Translations under genes and position numbers: made by a program
Notes under the pieces: generated by a model
Database searches by the model: none
Seen by the model: only the letters and a program-made list of their open reading frames with translations
What the model was told of the DNA's origin: nothing
Shown here: positions 46,540-59,191 of the stretch, piece by piece
Layout of the letters: each line of letters begins with the position of its first letter
Numbering within the stretch: the first letter of the stretch is position 1
Assembly: GCA_005406025.1 (NCBI GenBank)
Contig: BGZK01000897.1
Span: 186,001-250,000, forward strand
DNA from: Eumeta japonica
Lineage: Eukaryota > Arthropoda > Insecta > Lepidoptera > Psychidae
Direction: 5' to 3'
Length of the DNA stretch: 64,000 nucleotides

Positions 46540-49080
46540 TTCAGGGTAATCAAAAACACAAAAAAAAATATATAATATTAACTTATAGCGAATAACATAG
46601 AAACGAAAGGTTTATTCTGATCCAACAGTGTTTGTTAGTTCAGCTACTGGGATATAGATAGATTTCTTTATTACTATTTCTCTCATTATTTGAAATCGAC
46701 AACATTAATATCTTGATTATTTTTATAGTTACTGAAAAATATGCTTCCAATGAACATTTTCTCAAGCGAAAGAACAAGAAAATTATATAGTTCAACCCTA
46801 TAGTGTATCTATAATTATTTAAACTTAATTTCAACCTTATGATTTTTTAATAACTTATAAAGATTGAATTAGTTTTAGTTAATTATTACAGTTATATATT
46901 TAAGCTGTTTCATCAACGCATTCAATAATTAGAACTTGTCAAAAACAATTTCATACAAACAAAAAAAAAAAAAATAAACAAATATAAATAAAATTATACA
47001 TTTCACTATATAGGTTTTGAAATGCGACATTTTAATTCAATATTAAGGTACTTTAGTAGCTTTTTAAACTGACTGCAAACATTTCAATTCTATCAAAGTC
47101 GCTGAATACAGCACCTTATTTTCTTAGAACACCTTATTGTTTGCGTAAATGAGGTAAATGTTTGAATGCTTTATATTTACAGGTCAGTATCGATGAACAT
47201 TGCATAAGCAAAAATCTATTCAATTATATCATAAATTGATATCGATTATGTTAAAAATTTGATGGTACAAATTTTCATACCAATTGTTCTATTGTTGCAA
47301 GAAATAAAAAAATAAAAGAAAATACATATTCGACCAGTCAATATTACGCTGCAGAATTAGAGTAATTGAGAGCTGACAATGTTAAAAACATTGACGTGAG
47401 ACTCATATCAGTATAATATAATCAATAGACTCATATCAAGAAACGTTCAAAAATGAAATGATAAAGCACAGATTCGAAATACATTACGATTTAATTCGTA
47501 GAAGACGAATAATTCATTGAGCCGAATGATAAATTTTTACGTTCGAATACGGAGAAATGTCGAGGAAAACACGATTAGAATTATTGCGACTTAGAAAAGC
47601 GATCGGAGATATAATCCTGATAAATTACGGACGATCGTCAGTTTTCCTATATTCCGACAGATAGATTAAAAAATGAGTAATTCATAATTGCCAGATAACC
47701 GATGACACCTTTGACAAACGTGAATTAATGAGATATCAACATTTTGTGAAAGCACTTTGTTAACGACGTTTTTTTTTAATTAAGTACCTGTTATTATTGG
47801 ATGTGAAATCTTAATTTTAGACATTTATATCGTTGAGATTGTCGGTGTTTACTCGGAAGGGTCTCCAAAGATTATAATGCCACATTAATTAATTTTAGGT
47901 ATACCTACCGCAAAAGCTACGATACGGTAATGGAAAATGCATCCTTCATTGTACAATCCGTTCTTGGTTTTACACACTATTGTATTTATTTTACTGAAAA
48001 TAAATCATGCTTTGCAAGAGCACTGTCAAATTTCACTTTCATGCCTTTTACAAAGTATTATTTTTGACGAATAATGATCGTTTCCAAAACACAAAATTTT
48101 TACAGAAAATGACGTAAATTTAAAAAATTAAAAACTAAACTATTTTATATAAACGAATATACCATAAAACCTTATGAAGTCTCCATAGAAAAAATAATAG
48201 GGTAAATTTTCAAGGTAAAAAATTGAAATGTGAGAATCACGGGGAAAGTTAACATTTTCGACAAAAGCAGATATACTTCGAATGGTAAATAATTAAGTAA
48301 CGTTAAGCGTGACGCCTCAGTCATTAAATTTTCAGCGGGCGAGGTACGAAAAGGAGCGACGGTGAGCCTCGTATCTTCGATGTCAAGGAGAAGGTACAAC
48401 GCAATATCACGGAGAATAACGAAGCGTGATAGGGCGTGGGAGTAGGTTTGTGTCCCCGGTCTTTATTTTTGTAAAATGGTACAACTTTGTCGGACCGTTC
48501 CGTTTATTTGTTGTCAAGTCAATTTCTCTAGTTTTTCATTCACAAATGAAGTCGCAAAGTGACTCTATCACGCTTTTTGTTCGAACTATAGAGACGTGTT
48601 ATGAAATAAAAGGAGTGAAATAAAATGAAATGAAATTCTTTCATTTAATACACAGGCAAATAAAGGGCACATACACTCGTCAAAATCTAGGCACTGACAT
48701 TTCGAGAAACGAATACTGTCGAGATGGAGCGTGGACAAACTCAACAGTTTTACTTTTTAAATATTTGTTACATAATTTCCAAATTAATTATTATATTTCA
48801 GTTTTTTTTTATTTTTATGAATTTAGTTATAGCATCTCCAATTTTTTAAATAATTATTGACGAACTGAACAAAACCAGAACTGTCCTAATTATGTTACAA
48901 GATTTATAAAGTCCGTTTCTGCTTTCACAAATCCCAGCGGTAGCCCAATAACAGATTTTTGTTTTAAAGTGCTTTAGTAAAAGTTTTATCTTAAAAATGG
49001 GATAGAATGAATTTTAATCAGTGCATTTCAAATACAAGAATTGCACTGTAAAAATCAATGTTCCTCTATATTGTCTATCT
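46540..49080. other. AT-rich stretch, nothing recognised
   Basis: Only short frames driven by composition. A GC-richer patch at 48300-48440 has no motif I can name. Confidence 0.45.
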
Positions 49081-49085
49081 ATTAA

Positions 49086-49460
49086 ATGACGTCTGGCACG
49101 GGTTTGCTTCCAGAAAAGATTTCCATCTCTCTCCGGAACAATCATCAGTCCCGGCGGCCGACGGACGTAACAGACCGTTCAGGAACGCGCGGCAGAGTAT
49201 CCGATAGATACCATAGAGAACGGCGCGCCGATAAACCATTCGATAAGCGCGCGTTAAACGTAAACAGGCACAGTTACAAGCGTTCCACCGATATATCGTG
49301 TTATGAACGGGCCGAATACCGCCCGCCCGAGTGTTTACGCCGAGGAAATATATGAATAGATGTATATATATTTTTTCTAACGTTATATGCGACCGGCGAA
49401 GGAAACTCAGCAGGATGTTATTCTAATACGTCCGCTTTCAACGCGAACGCAGCGGCGGAG
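49086..49460 (+). other. GC-rich block with an 89-codon ATG frame
   Basis: The frame 49086-49355 starts with a true ATG and is very rich in Arg, Ser and Asp (e.g. SRRPTDVTDRSGTRGRVSD). No domain is recognisable. The block also contains 'gtaaacagg', a forkhead-like site. It could be a small exon or a conserved noncoding block; composition alone can explain the open frame. Confidence 0.2.
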
Positions 49461-49889
49461 GGCAGAGCCACTGGCACGTAAATAATTAAAAACACTCGTG
49501 AGATCAGATGAATATACATAATAAACAGATTTCGATAAGCGGCAAACAGACATCTAAATGAGCATAATAAATGTGTTCTACTGCACCTCGATGCTTATTC
49601 ATGTTTTCGATGGGAATTGTTTTTTGCAAATGAATATTTTTTTTATTTATTTAAAGTTCTTAAATACTTGTCCATGAAGTTACAGAAATGATACGACAAA
49701 AGAAAGAAGAAACACTCATGCATGCGTCTGCCAGAACCGTTGCCAATTTCTGTGGAGATTTGTCCATATATCTGTCACAACTCGTCCGCAATCTGTCACA
49801 ATAGTACCGCACAATGGTTAGATAACGAATTGTAATGTAATACTCAAATTATTTTCGACTGTTTTTTATTTCATAGTTAATTTGATCCT

Positions 49890-50060
49890 CTACTGAGACA
49901 TAACCTTCCGAAGTCTTTTTATTTCAGACGGAGGACCTTGGACGATGGACCCTTCGTGGTGGGCCAAAACAGGTCGGGGGCTGCTAACCACCGATGTCAC
50001 CAATAGCGATAGCGATATTTCAGGATCGATGGCTGGAAGTGATCTTCGAGGCAGAGCGAC
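49890..50060. other. GC-richer patch after an acceptor-like sequence
   Basis: 'gtctttttatttcag' at 49914-49928 is a good splice-acceptor sequence, followed by 'acggaggaccttggacgatg'. The frame after it stops within about 20 codons, and the nearest donor is weak. The patch may instead be a repeat: 'gataacttccg/aaccttccg'-type words recur elsewhere. Confidence 0.2.
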
Positions 50061-50139
50061 TGGTTTAATTTGACTTTATTTAAAGGCTCATTGGTAAATT
50101 CCCCCATATTTGCGTGAATAACAAGTAAGGAAAGTGGTA

Positions 50140-50308
50140 CGTACAGTGCGACGCACGAAACTCTGCCGCTCTAAATTGCCTGCGAATGATTCAATGCGCA
50201 AGTTTAACGTTCCCCGACTCATCTTTCTTCTCCCTCGCGTTCCTATTTTACGCCATTGCGACGCATTCGCGACTAACTTCCCGGCGGCAGAGTTTCGTGC
50301 GATGTACT
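50140..50308 (-). repeat. ~168-bp dispersed repeat with open minus frame, copy B
   Basis: Partner of 33371-33540. The minus frame (50393-50088) reads QWRKIGTRGRRKMSRG and RIESFAGNLERQ across the repeat. Between copies, about 32 nucleotide differences give about 19 residue differences, so any purifying selection is weak. Unidentified. Confidence 0.55.
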
Positions 50309-50815
50309 GTAGAAAATGTGTTTGCATATCAATTCTTTCCTTCGCAGATAGTTTAATATAAAAAGCTGAACTTTGGATCAATGGACCTAGCATGACGCCC
50401 TAAACAAGAGTCTCCCTGTAGGGCTATCCTTGTCGCACTAATGTTATGAGCGAAAGGGTCAGTTCTATAGAAAGATTCTTATCTAGGGCGTCATGCTAAG
50501 CCCGCAGAGGGTAGTTAAGAATTTATGATTTAAGCATATATTTATTATCGGACGAAGTCCTTCGGTTTTCCGTGCTTTAAACTTTTCCATTATATGCTTC
50601 TTTCTATCAAATAAAGAATATAGATCTGATAGTTTTAAACTAATCACAAATATTAAAATAAATCATTCATGAAGGGAAATCGTTAAAACATATAGAATCA
50701 ACTATTTCACAATATATTAATACCGTCTTTTACGGAAACAGACCGATGTTTAAATACACTTACATGCTTGGTTAAGTTTAATGATTGAGGCTTCTCAAAA
50801 ACGTATATAACGTAT

Positions 50816-50975
50816 AAAATCTGTCTTTGTTTTTACAATGAAAATTCATATCAAAATTTGTTTTTATTTTTACAATGAAAATTCATGTCAAAATCTGTCT
50901 TTGTTTTTATTATGAAAAGCTATGGATACCATAATTTGTCTTCGTTCTCACAATAAGAAATTTCTTTTTGCAATT
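50816..50975. repeat. Minisatellite, 37-41-bp unit, about four copies
   Basis: Units at 50816-50852, 50853-50889, 50890-50930 and 50931 onward share 'aaaatctgtctttgttttta' and 'caatgaaaattcat' with increasing divergence. Confidence 0.85.
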
Positions 50976-51637
50976 AAAAACCTAAAATAAGGTTCTGTTT
51001 TTGCTTTTACAACTAACAATAAAACCCATATTGAATAATATGTCATGGAAGTAAGTATAAAAACTGTGTCACAGAAATAAATAATATGCCAAACACGTGT
51101 CCGGTTTGCTTTCAGCCGGTTTCCGTTATTTAATTTCGTTGGCTAATGAAATCTAACGAGCGAAACTACAGAGTTTCTGCTCTAATCTGTGGCAAAATAA
51201 GCCGCGTTGTTAGTTATTTTTCGTCATTAACGTGCCTGAACACGAAGAGGGAAATAATTGTTTAACGCTTTTCCACTTGTTATTGTTTATCTTAAAAGGT
51301 AAATGGGATTATGCTTGTTAAAAGGGATTGTTTGTTGTTCGACGTTTGCCTCGGTACTCCGTCGAAATGAGAATTTAGACTGTTGCGAGTTCTCCGAGGA
51401 GAAATAAATTCTTAATGGAATGTTCGAGTGGGTTTTATTTCCACAATTTATTTTTCTCGATGACGTCGTCGAGGCGTAATGAAATGCGCTGTCCCATTGC
51501 AAAACGACATATACAAGTTTTCTGTACGGAAATTCAGTGGAAGAGGACATATTTGAACGAGTTAATGATCGGTGACATTCGAATCGTATTCATTTCGAAA
51601 ATTTTCTCACGTAACAAGTGATTTATGTCACGTACAC

Positions 51638-51840
51638 GGAATCGAAATTGTAAACGGGACGAAGAGTCGAAATCGAGTGTGGGATTAAATTAAAATTAAG
51701 AGTGTGACCGGAATCGGTATAAAGACCATCGAGTATCTTGGAGTATCGCGATCAGGATTGAGAGCGGGGTCAGGATCGAGAGCAGGGTCAGAATCAGAAT
51801 CTACTTAAATCGCGACCGGGTTCGAAATCACGGGCGGAAA
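51638..51840 (-). repeat. Composite hexanucleotide repeat, body only
   Basis: 'atcgaaattgtaa.cggg' (51642 on), 'gtgaccggaatcgg' and 'atcaggattgagagcgggg' each match 36645-36790. The head module is not evident on this copy. Confidence 0.65.
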
Positions 51841-52861
51841 ATAGTAATATAGAAATTATTAAAGAAAAAAATCTTAAATATCCTAGTTAGTTTTTAATTT
51901 CTAAACTCGCTTTTTACGTAACTGAGTCTCTGAAACGCGATGCCGTTTCGTCTAATGATCTGCTCGGTCGTTTGCTGGAGGTAACGTAAAATTTTAATGA
52001 AAAGCATCCACTAAGGAGAAGAAAATTTTATAAGGAATCCGACAGCCTGTTCGGGTTCATATTTTTAGAATGCAGGTATATAATGTACAAGATAGCTTGG
52101 AATTTTCGGACAATTTGGAAACTAAAAAAATCTTTAATTATTCATGAACTTTCTATTAAACATAATTATTTGAGTAAATTATAATCATAAAAGGTGCATT
52201 TTAAAAAATGACTTAAAATATTAAACAAGGCTATAAATGTGCTGACGCAGATTTGTAAGTGAATTTTAGAAATCAATCATTAATTGATGACATCATTCGA
52301 TTGCATTAATTGGCAGGTTTCAAATATAATTCTATCATATTTTTCTATCGTTTTGAATATCGGTAAAAAATAGGAAAAAATTGACTGAAGAACTATTTTT
52401 ACAATTTTACGAAAGTGTAGAGAAATTTTACTCTTTTTTATATAATCCAAGAATCGATTATTGTACGTTTTTACTTTATATTCAGTTTTTAGTGACGTTG
52501 TATCAATTCAGCTTAAATGAACCTGTTTAAATTAAAACGTGGATCGGTTTTAGAGCCTTGTAGTCAAAGAGAACTTTGAGGTCTTTTAATATTATCAGCT
52601 TCGTACACATTTCAAGGATATATTTCAAATCATGAGATTTTCACTAATACAAGGAGTATTAGTTTAGCAGTAGTAGTTTGATAACCTTGAAAATTTTAGT
52701 AATTTAACAAATTCACGTTGCAACTTTGAAATTGTGATTTTATTTGTATTTATTTCTTTAATTGTAGTCAATTTTAGAAAAAAAAATTAACGATAATAGT
52801 GTAAGTTAATGATAAGTGATGCACAAATAATATGAAGACCTTATATAGATATATTATTATG

Positions 52862-52985
52862 AGCTAGCTTTCCGCCTGCGACTTCGTCGTACTATTTCAG
52901 TACTATCCGTAAATTCGATTCCGGTCACGCTCTTAATTTTAATCCCGGTCCCACACTTAATGGACTAAGAGCGAATCCGGCTTTT
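52862..52985 (+). repeat. Composite hexanucleotide repeat with head
   Basis: 'agctagctttccgcctgcga' and 'cttcgtcgtac' form the head, a known style of lepidopteran retroelement start. The body then has 'ttccggtcacgctcttaatt', which is the reverse complement of the 51.68-51.72 kb segment, so these two copies form an inverted pair 1.2 kb apart. Confidence 0.65.
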
Positions 52986-52999
52986 GAGTCTGCGGAGGT

Positions 53000-53830
53000 C
53001 ACACAAGCACGTCAAAATAGAAAATATTTAGTACTGCTATAAAATAATTTATTATTGATGGTTGAAATATTAAATTGATTCATGAAATCAGTGGCATTTA
53101 TTTTTGTTTTTCATTGAAGTGTTGAGTGAAGATTTTGCATTACTGCAAATGCATATATGAAAAAAATTTGTCACATTTTTTTTTTAATTTCATAAAATAA
53201 AAAATGAGCTAACATATAATAATTACTATGAACGGCGGTGTAACACTGATATTATTTATAACAAACATATTTTGTTCACAATAAAATTGCTCTTAAAGTT
53301 TATAACAGCGGTTAGAAGATTCGTATTCTGCTGATTTAGACAGTTAAATTAATTCGAAAGATAATGTTAACAAGAGCGGACTAGAGTAACTATAGGAACA
53401 AAAATAGTTTTGACAACATCTGCTCATTTCTTTGCAACCGCATATTCACTCTGTGCGAGGTCGTACGTGGTTAAACCAAGTCGAGACCAGCGTTCGTAGC
53501 GGATAGTTTAGGCATTTTACGAGGCTGTCCTAAACTTTCGGCCTGTCAAATACGGCTGTATTTTTTTCTAAAATTAAACATCAATAATTAAATGAACCAC
53601 TACAGTTGCTGTACTATAAACTGAAAACATACTAGCAGCAAAGATAAATGTAATTATTATGAAATTCCGGTAATCGAATAGAAAATAAAATAAACAACAA
53701 TACAGATTGCTGCAGTAAGAAGGTATAAATTAGTACTACCATAACTATAATACATGTATTAAAAATAACACTGATAGTAGCATATATTAGAAAATTTAAA
53801 AGTTTTGTGTAAACAATCATTTCAACATTG
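53000..53830. other. AT-rich, nothing recognised
   Basis: No bounded element and no coding signal. A mildly GC-richer patch at 53440-53540 is unassigned. Confidence 0.4.
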
Positions 53831-53834
53831 AAAA

Positions 53835-54290
53835 CATATTTTTTGATGGCCTCAGTAGAGGCCCAATTTTCAGCGAAAATGTAAATTTGCTCTGGAAAAT
53901 GCGCATGAACGAAAACTCTATAATGTTAAAAATATTTGCAAAAACTTTGATAATTTTTTGTGAAAATTGCATAAAACCGTTAAAAATGGGAATTTTTAAA
54001 ATGTCTGAAGGGCATTTTTAAACCTATTTAGATAATTATTTTTTTATATATTTTTTGATAAAGGTTAACTCAATATCTAGAGTACACAGTTATTAGTTTA
54101 TAACGACTAAAACTTTATTCTATTATATATTAACAGATTTTTTAGTATTATTAAAAAAAACTATAAAAATTTATTTTACAAATTCGGAAGAATTTATGAT
54201 TTATGTATACCTCTACTTAATAAATATTGTTTTGATGTTGATTTCCGTTATTTTTTTAAGTTCTTTGAGTCAAGTAAAGCAGGAGATCTG
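53835..54290 (+). repeat. Dispersed repeat shared with 23089-23665, copy B
   Basis: Same orientation and order of blocks as copy A: 'gcctcagtagaggcccaatt', then 'cagcgaaaatg', then AT-rich sequence, then 'gcaggagatctgtg' near 54280. Confidence 0.5.
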
Positions 54291-54299
54291 TGAATTTTT

Positions 54300-55435
54300 A
54301 ATGATCAATGAACTTTCTTATAATTTTAAATTTTCTTAGTACACGCTAAAAAGTTTTTTGACGTCTGTTAAAGTTACGTTAGGTTGCAAATGAAAAATGC
54401 AATTGTATTCCATTTTTGCGTTTGATAATTATCTGTGGCTCGTATGCAAGTTTAATAATGATTGATGGATATCCCACTTTTGTAATTATTTCCATGTTTC
54501 ATTCGAAACTAAAATTGAAAGGAATGCTTATTAATTTGAAAAAACACACAACAATTTAATTGAAAAATAATGATTAAAATTTTTTTTTTGATTTTTTATT
54601 ATTTGTTCTTAAAGAATAATCTTTATTATAATTTAACATTATTTAAGTTCATTGAGGTTAGAAGTATCTTTTTATTGATTTTTTTTACTGAATTCACATA
54701 AATAGAAATAGAAATAAACATAATTTGTCACTTGTTTTGAAAGTGCATTATTTTTTTAATCTCTAAGCTTTATTTAATTTGTAGTAAAAATACCTTAAAC
54801 AGCCTCCTTTAGTTTGTGGCGCTGCAATCGCGCACGGAGCGCATACGTATTTTCCTAGATGAATCAAAACTACACACGTGGTTTTTGGTTAATTTGACGA
54901 AATTGGCAAATTATTTGATAAGGTTTGGCATTGGCAATTGGTGCGGATCCACCTAATGTTCTGGAGAACTATTTAGTTTCTATAAATGTTTATATGTCAC
55001 TAACATAAACGCCTTTAGGAAAAAAATAATTACCGCGACTTAAAACCTAAAACAAATAGACCTAAAATTTTTGTTAATATATATATATATATATATTGTT
55101 GTGGTAGCTAAGACTTCAATTTAGACTTGTTAAATAATTTTTAGTCACGCTTTTGTTGTTGTCACAACGACCCTAACACAGGCACTTACTATAAAAAAAA
55201 ATTCCATGATTTCTATGACTCACAGTTACTTTTTGAAAATAACAAAGGCGTCATGATCTTATGTATATGCGAACTTGTCAAATGAAACAATGTCCATAGG
55301 ATTTCATAAAGGTTAATCTGTGGTGAATAGTGTAGATGACATTCTTCAACTTCAAATGTAAGTCTCGACCTTCAAAGACTATAAAGTTGACGCAGGTAGC
55401 GGGACACTGAAATACACAAGTGCTTAGAGTTGACA
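54300..55435. other. AT-rich, nothing recognised
   Basis: Includes a short (TA)n run at 55079-55096. No coding signal. Confidence 0.4.
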
Positions 55436-55440
55436 TAGCA

Positions 55441-55600
55441 CACGTGCAAAGGCTCGCCGGGGCCTTTGTGTAAACAATTTGTTACTGAAATAATCACTGA
55501 TAAAGTTTTAAACCTGTTTTGCTAATGAGACCGCCAGACGGGGCGATAAGCCTTATCGATTGCATTGATCGTTAAGGTTTGAACTCGTTTAACAAAATGT
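55441..55600. promoter_or_regulatory. Cluster of transcription-factor-like sites
   Basis: A GC-richer patch holding 'cctttgtgtaaaca' (HMG-box and forkhead-like), 'gctaatgag' (homeodomain-like) and the near-palindrome 'cgataagccttatcg' (55544-55558, paired GATA-type sites), then 'attgcattgatcg'. Such density suggests an enhancer-type block. It is not evidence by itself. Confidence 0.2.
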
Positions 55601-55649
55601 CAATATTCAATCAAGATCTCTATTCTGGAAGTATATAGAAACATTATCT

Positions 55650-55656
<7 letters not shown>

Positions 55657-55690
<34 letters not shown>
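55657..55690. repeat. (TA)n microsatellite
   Basis: About 17 TA units. Confidence 0.95.
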
Positions 55691-55693
<3 letters not shown>

Positions 55694-55849
55694 AAACTTA
55701 TCGATAAATTAATATGCGGTACAAATAATTTATTTAGATAGTTTTCTATATACATATGTATATTTTAGTAAATAATTAAATAAGTATAATTTTTGGTGGC
55801 GTAAGATTTTTGTCATACCACTACAGGCGCAAACGCTCTCACAATCTTA

Positions 55850-56400
55850 TTTAAAACTAGCTGTGCTCGAGGCTTCGCTCGCATGGGCTATGGAATTTTT
55901 GTTTATGTTATTTTTTTTTACATAAACAAATATTTACATTGGCACGTTAATTATGATACAAATAATAATACGACAAATATTTTTAATTTAAGCATTCTCT
56001 TGGATATTTTAAGTATTCCGTAAATTTTTTTGTTTGCTATCTTGTAAACATACATCGAGACCTGGTTTTTTTTAATGGGTACCCATCGCATGCTCACCGT
56101 TGACAGCTAGATCTTTATCTGCGACTGCGACTGGTAATCGCACACGAAAAGATTAAATTTCACAGGTTTGTTCTAGTTTTTGTCGATATTACACATAGAT
56201 ACAAAGTCAAGATAGCTTTTTTTTTTTAAATCGATTGTAACAAATCAATTACTAAATCTTAAGCTTAAAACAGGAAGCTTGCTATAATACATCAATGAAA
56301 AATGCATTCAGATCGTTTAGGTCGGTTTGGAGATTAGCGTGCACAAACGCACAGATAAACAGACGAAAATGCTAAACACTGTATTTTTCGCCTCGATACA
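55850..56400 (+). repeat. RTE-like retroelement remnant
   Basis: Opens with 'aaaactagctgtgctcgagg' and 'cttcgctcgcatgg', continues with 'tcagatcgtttaggtcggtt' and 'ggagattagcgtgcacaaac', and ends with 'acagataaacagacgaaaat'. This order is typical of the lepidopteran 'ctagctgtgcccgcgacttcg ... acagacagaca' family. Noncoding. Confidence 0.6.
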
Positions 56401-56406
56401 TAAGTG

Positions 56407-56724
56407 CTATGTGTATAATAAAATATTATGCAACAAGGGAAAAAGTCCTACTTTTCTTTTCCCGTAGTGTATACACGATTTTTTTTCATGTCTTGATGAA
56501 AAGTTCGCTTTTCGTCCCCGATATTGGGGAAAAAATCCCACATTCTCTCCCGACGCTACTTTATTTCTCCATACCTAGCCGGAAGAGAATGTGAGACTTT
56601 TTGGCCCGACATCGGGGACGAAAAGCGAATTTTTCGTCAAGGTATGGAAAAAAGTTATTTTCTGAAAAAAAAATTAATGTACAGACATGGCTCGCTTACG
56701 ATTTTGTTATACGCTATAGATTGA
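56407..56724. mobile_element. Inverted-repeat (foldback/MITE-like) element, ~320 bp
   Basis: The core arms 56494-56548 and 56584-56639 are inverted copies, including a perfect 'cggggacgaaaagcgaa' and 'agagaatgtg', with a 35-nt loop. Similarity continues outward more weakly: 'gctatgtgtataataaaat' at 56407 is echoed inverted by 'attttgttatacgctat' ending near 56717, and 'ttttttttcatgtcttgatg' by the inverted 56640-56655 segment. Short plus frames here are incidental. Class unknown. No transposase and no clear target-site duplication. Confidence 0.65.
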
Positions 56725-56729
56725 GATGC

Positions 56730-58235
56730 TCCGCTGGTCCATTGCGGGCAGGTTTTGTTGGTCAACGCAGGAGCAAAATATAGGTGCGCCGGTTGACGTC
56801 GGCTGAGGACGATGCTCAAGCCCTTAGTAGAGCTTGAGCATCGAACCCATTTTGAAAGCATCGCGTTTATATCTCGGCCGCAATCGCCGCAATTAAATTT
56901 TAATAAACAAGTCGTGGAGCAATCTTATAGTAAAGGAGAACGCAAGTTTTATCATTAACTTTGGTTCAAGCAACTAGCAGTGATAAATATCGTGTCAGCA
57001 GCTAGCAAACTAAGATCAACAAATGTCAAAGCATTGCAAAATTGGCGCTGATGGTTTTATACGATAAAAGTAATACAAATGTTTTTTGACACAAGTTTCA
57101 ATTGTGTTTTATGTGAGTTTTATAAGCTACTGGCCAATCTACCGGGCTTGGTGTTATGACCATAGCGTAAAGCGTTTCACTACAAAAGCTTGAGCTATTA
57201 ATTGCTCTTGACCAGTGTACGCTATCTACTTGTATTCCTGAGTAGAAATTGAAACATGTATTCAAATTATAACATTAATGAGCAATTCCATTAAATAAAA
57301 AAAATATTAATAAAAATTTAGCACGACGTTTAAATGTTATTCAAATGTTTGACCCACCCAATAAACCAAATTACTCATACAATATAACCGCAGTGATGTG
57401 TATTTCCCAGTAGTACACCAGCGATAATAATGACGGAACCAGCAAAAGCCTTGTCTACTACTATCAATGAATATATAAGAGTAATAAATTTTAGTAAATA
57501 TATTTTATATCTTGCTCTTTATTCGAAGTTTCTATTAACAAAAATTGTTTTCCAAGAATATTATGATCGTGTAAATCTGTTAAATAATTCATTTAATGGA
57601 AAACAGCCATTATTTATATACCATTCCATATAAGCTTAAAATTTTGCTATGACTACGTAAATACCGTTCGCAGGACCAGTGGTAGACTGAAATATCTGGG
57701 AAATTTTTTTGCCATCATAATGAAAAATCTTCGATTAAACGAAACCTACAAGTTGCGATCCATAGGTGTTCTGAAAGGTAGGTTTACCTTGTGTCGTGTA
57801 TGCTAAACCGTTATATTAGTATGCGTTATCATGCGAATAAAAAATAAATCCAAGATTAGCTCGAAGAAAATTTTCGTAGCATCGCATGTGGTTATCAAAA
57901 TGCGCGATAAAGATTTATAATTAGGCGTTTCTTGTCAAAGAGCCCCACAAATAAACATAATTATGATGATATCCACTTCTACGCATTGTATGAATGAACA
58001 AAACAGAGACAGCAACGTTTTCGTCTGAACACAAATAAACAGAAGTTTTCTGTGGACCACAACACGAAATATATCCAACTGAGATTAGTCAAATTCGTGC
58101 AGTAAAAGGCGAATTACACGAATGAGCAACAAAAAACCCCCTTCTGTATTCTTTCTTTCGACAATTTTTCCCGATGTAACCAAACGTCTCTAAGCGCAGG
58201 TAACGACCGTGAAACACGACAAATAAAAGCTTTCA
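56730..58235. other. Unassigned
   Basis: AT-rich, no bounded repeat. 'gcttgagcatcg' near 56828 forms a small inverted pair with 'cgatgctcaagc' near 56810. Confidence 0.35.
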
Positions 58236-58239
58236 AAAC

Positions 58240-58700
58240 AACAAAATAATTTACCCTCTCGCTGTACGAGGACGTCCACAGCGCGGGAAATTCTACCGAC
58301 GGGAATAGATTAAAGCTGGTACAAGATTTTTTTATTTATTTCCCGGGGCTACATCCCTTTATGTCATCCCTCGGGACGGCCGCCGCGAAAGGGGCGTAGT
58401 GCCGGATCCTCGCGTATTTATATAGCAGCTATTGCGGGCGAACGGGGACAGGAACGGCGTTATGAATGAACACAATAAAATTGGCGATTAAATAAACTCG
58501 TCGTCGCGCTAATATGAAGACGTCGTAAAAAATAACTCTCCGCAGCGTCTTGCGGTAACGAGATATGTTATCACAGAAATGATGGTCTACGCAACGAAAA
58601 ATATACCCCGTGATACATTCGCTTCGGTATGTGTGTGGTAGAGTGGAAGAAGATTTGACAGAAGCAAAATTTAAAGAGTATACTGCCTGTTTACGTTTGT
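58240..58700. other. GC-richer block
   Basis: CG-rich at 58250-58460, with 'gggacggccgccgcgaaagg' near 58373 and TATA-like 'gtatttatatagc' near 58414. A 100-codon minus frame (58731-58429) has no recognisable motif. Possible promoter or conserved block, weakly supported. Confidence 0.2.
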
Positions 58701-59136
58701 TTCGCACCGATTTTTTTAAAATTAATAACAAAATTTACGAATAGTCTATCACTAGTTTTTAATTTGAATAATTCAAAGGTCTTTGTTCTTGTTAAATCAT
58801 TAAAGATCTCGCTGAAGAATTTCGATTACATTTGATTTAATGTTAAAGTAAGATCTCGTTAGAAGTCTACGCCATTTATACAATTAATTCAGGAGACAGT
58901 GAAATGGCGAAACTAGAACATTTTAATAAAAGTTATGTCAAAACATTATCTGTTATTCACAACATAATATTTATAGTTATGAATATTACCAGACATTTTT
59001 TTTTAAACCATGTATTCAAGAAAATTCAGTACAATATAAAGTGATTCATTCAGTATTAGTCAAATACTCTTCAAATATGAAAAGAGTTGTTATATATATG
59101 AACTCACTTTCATATTATTATATATCCAACAGTATT

Positions 59137-59140
<4 letters not shown>

Positions 59141-59188
<48 letters not shown>
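59141..59188. repeat. (TA)n microsatellite
   Basis: About 24 TA units. Confidence 0.97.
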
Positions 59189-59189
<1 letters not shown>

Positions 59190-59191
<2 letters not shown>

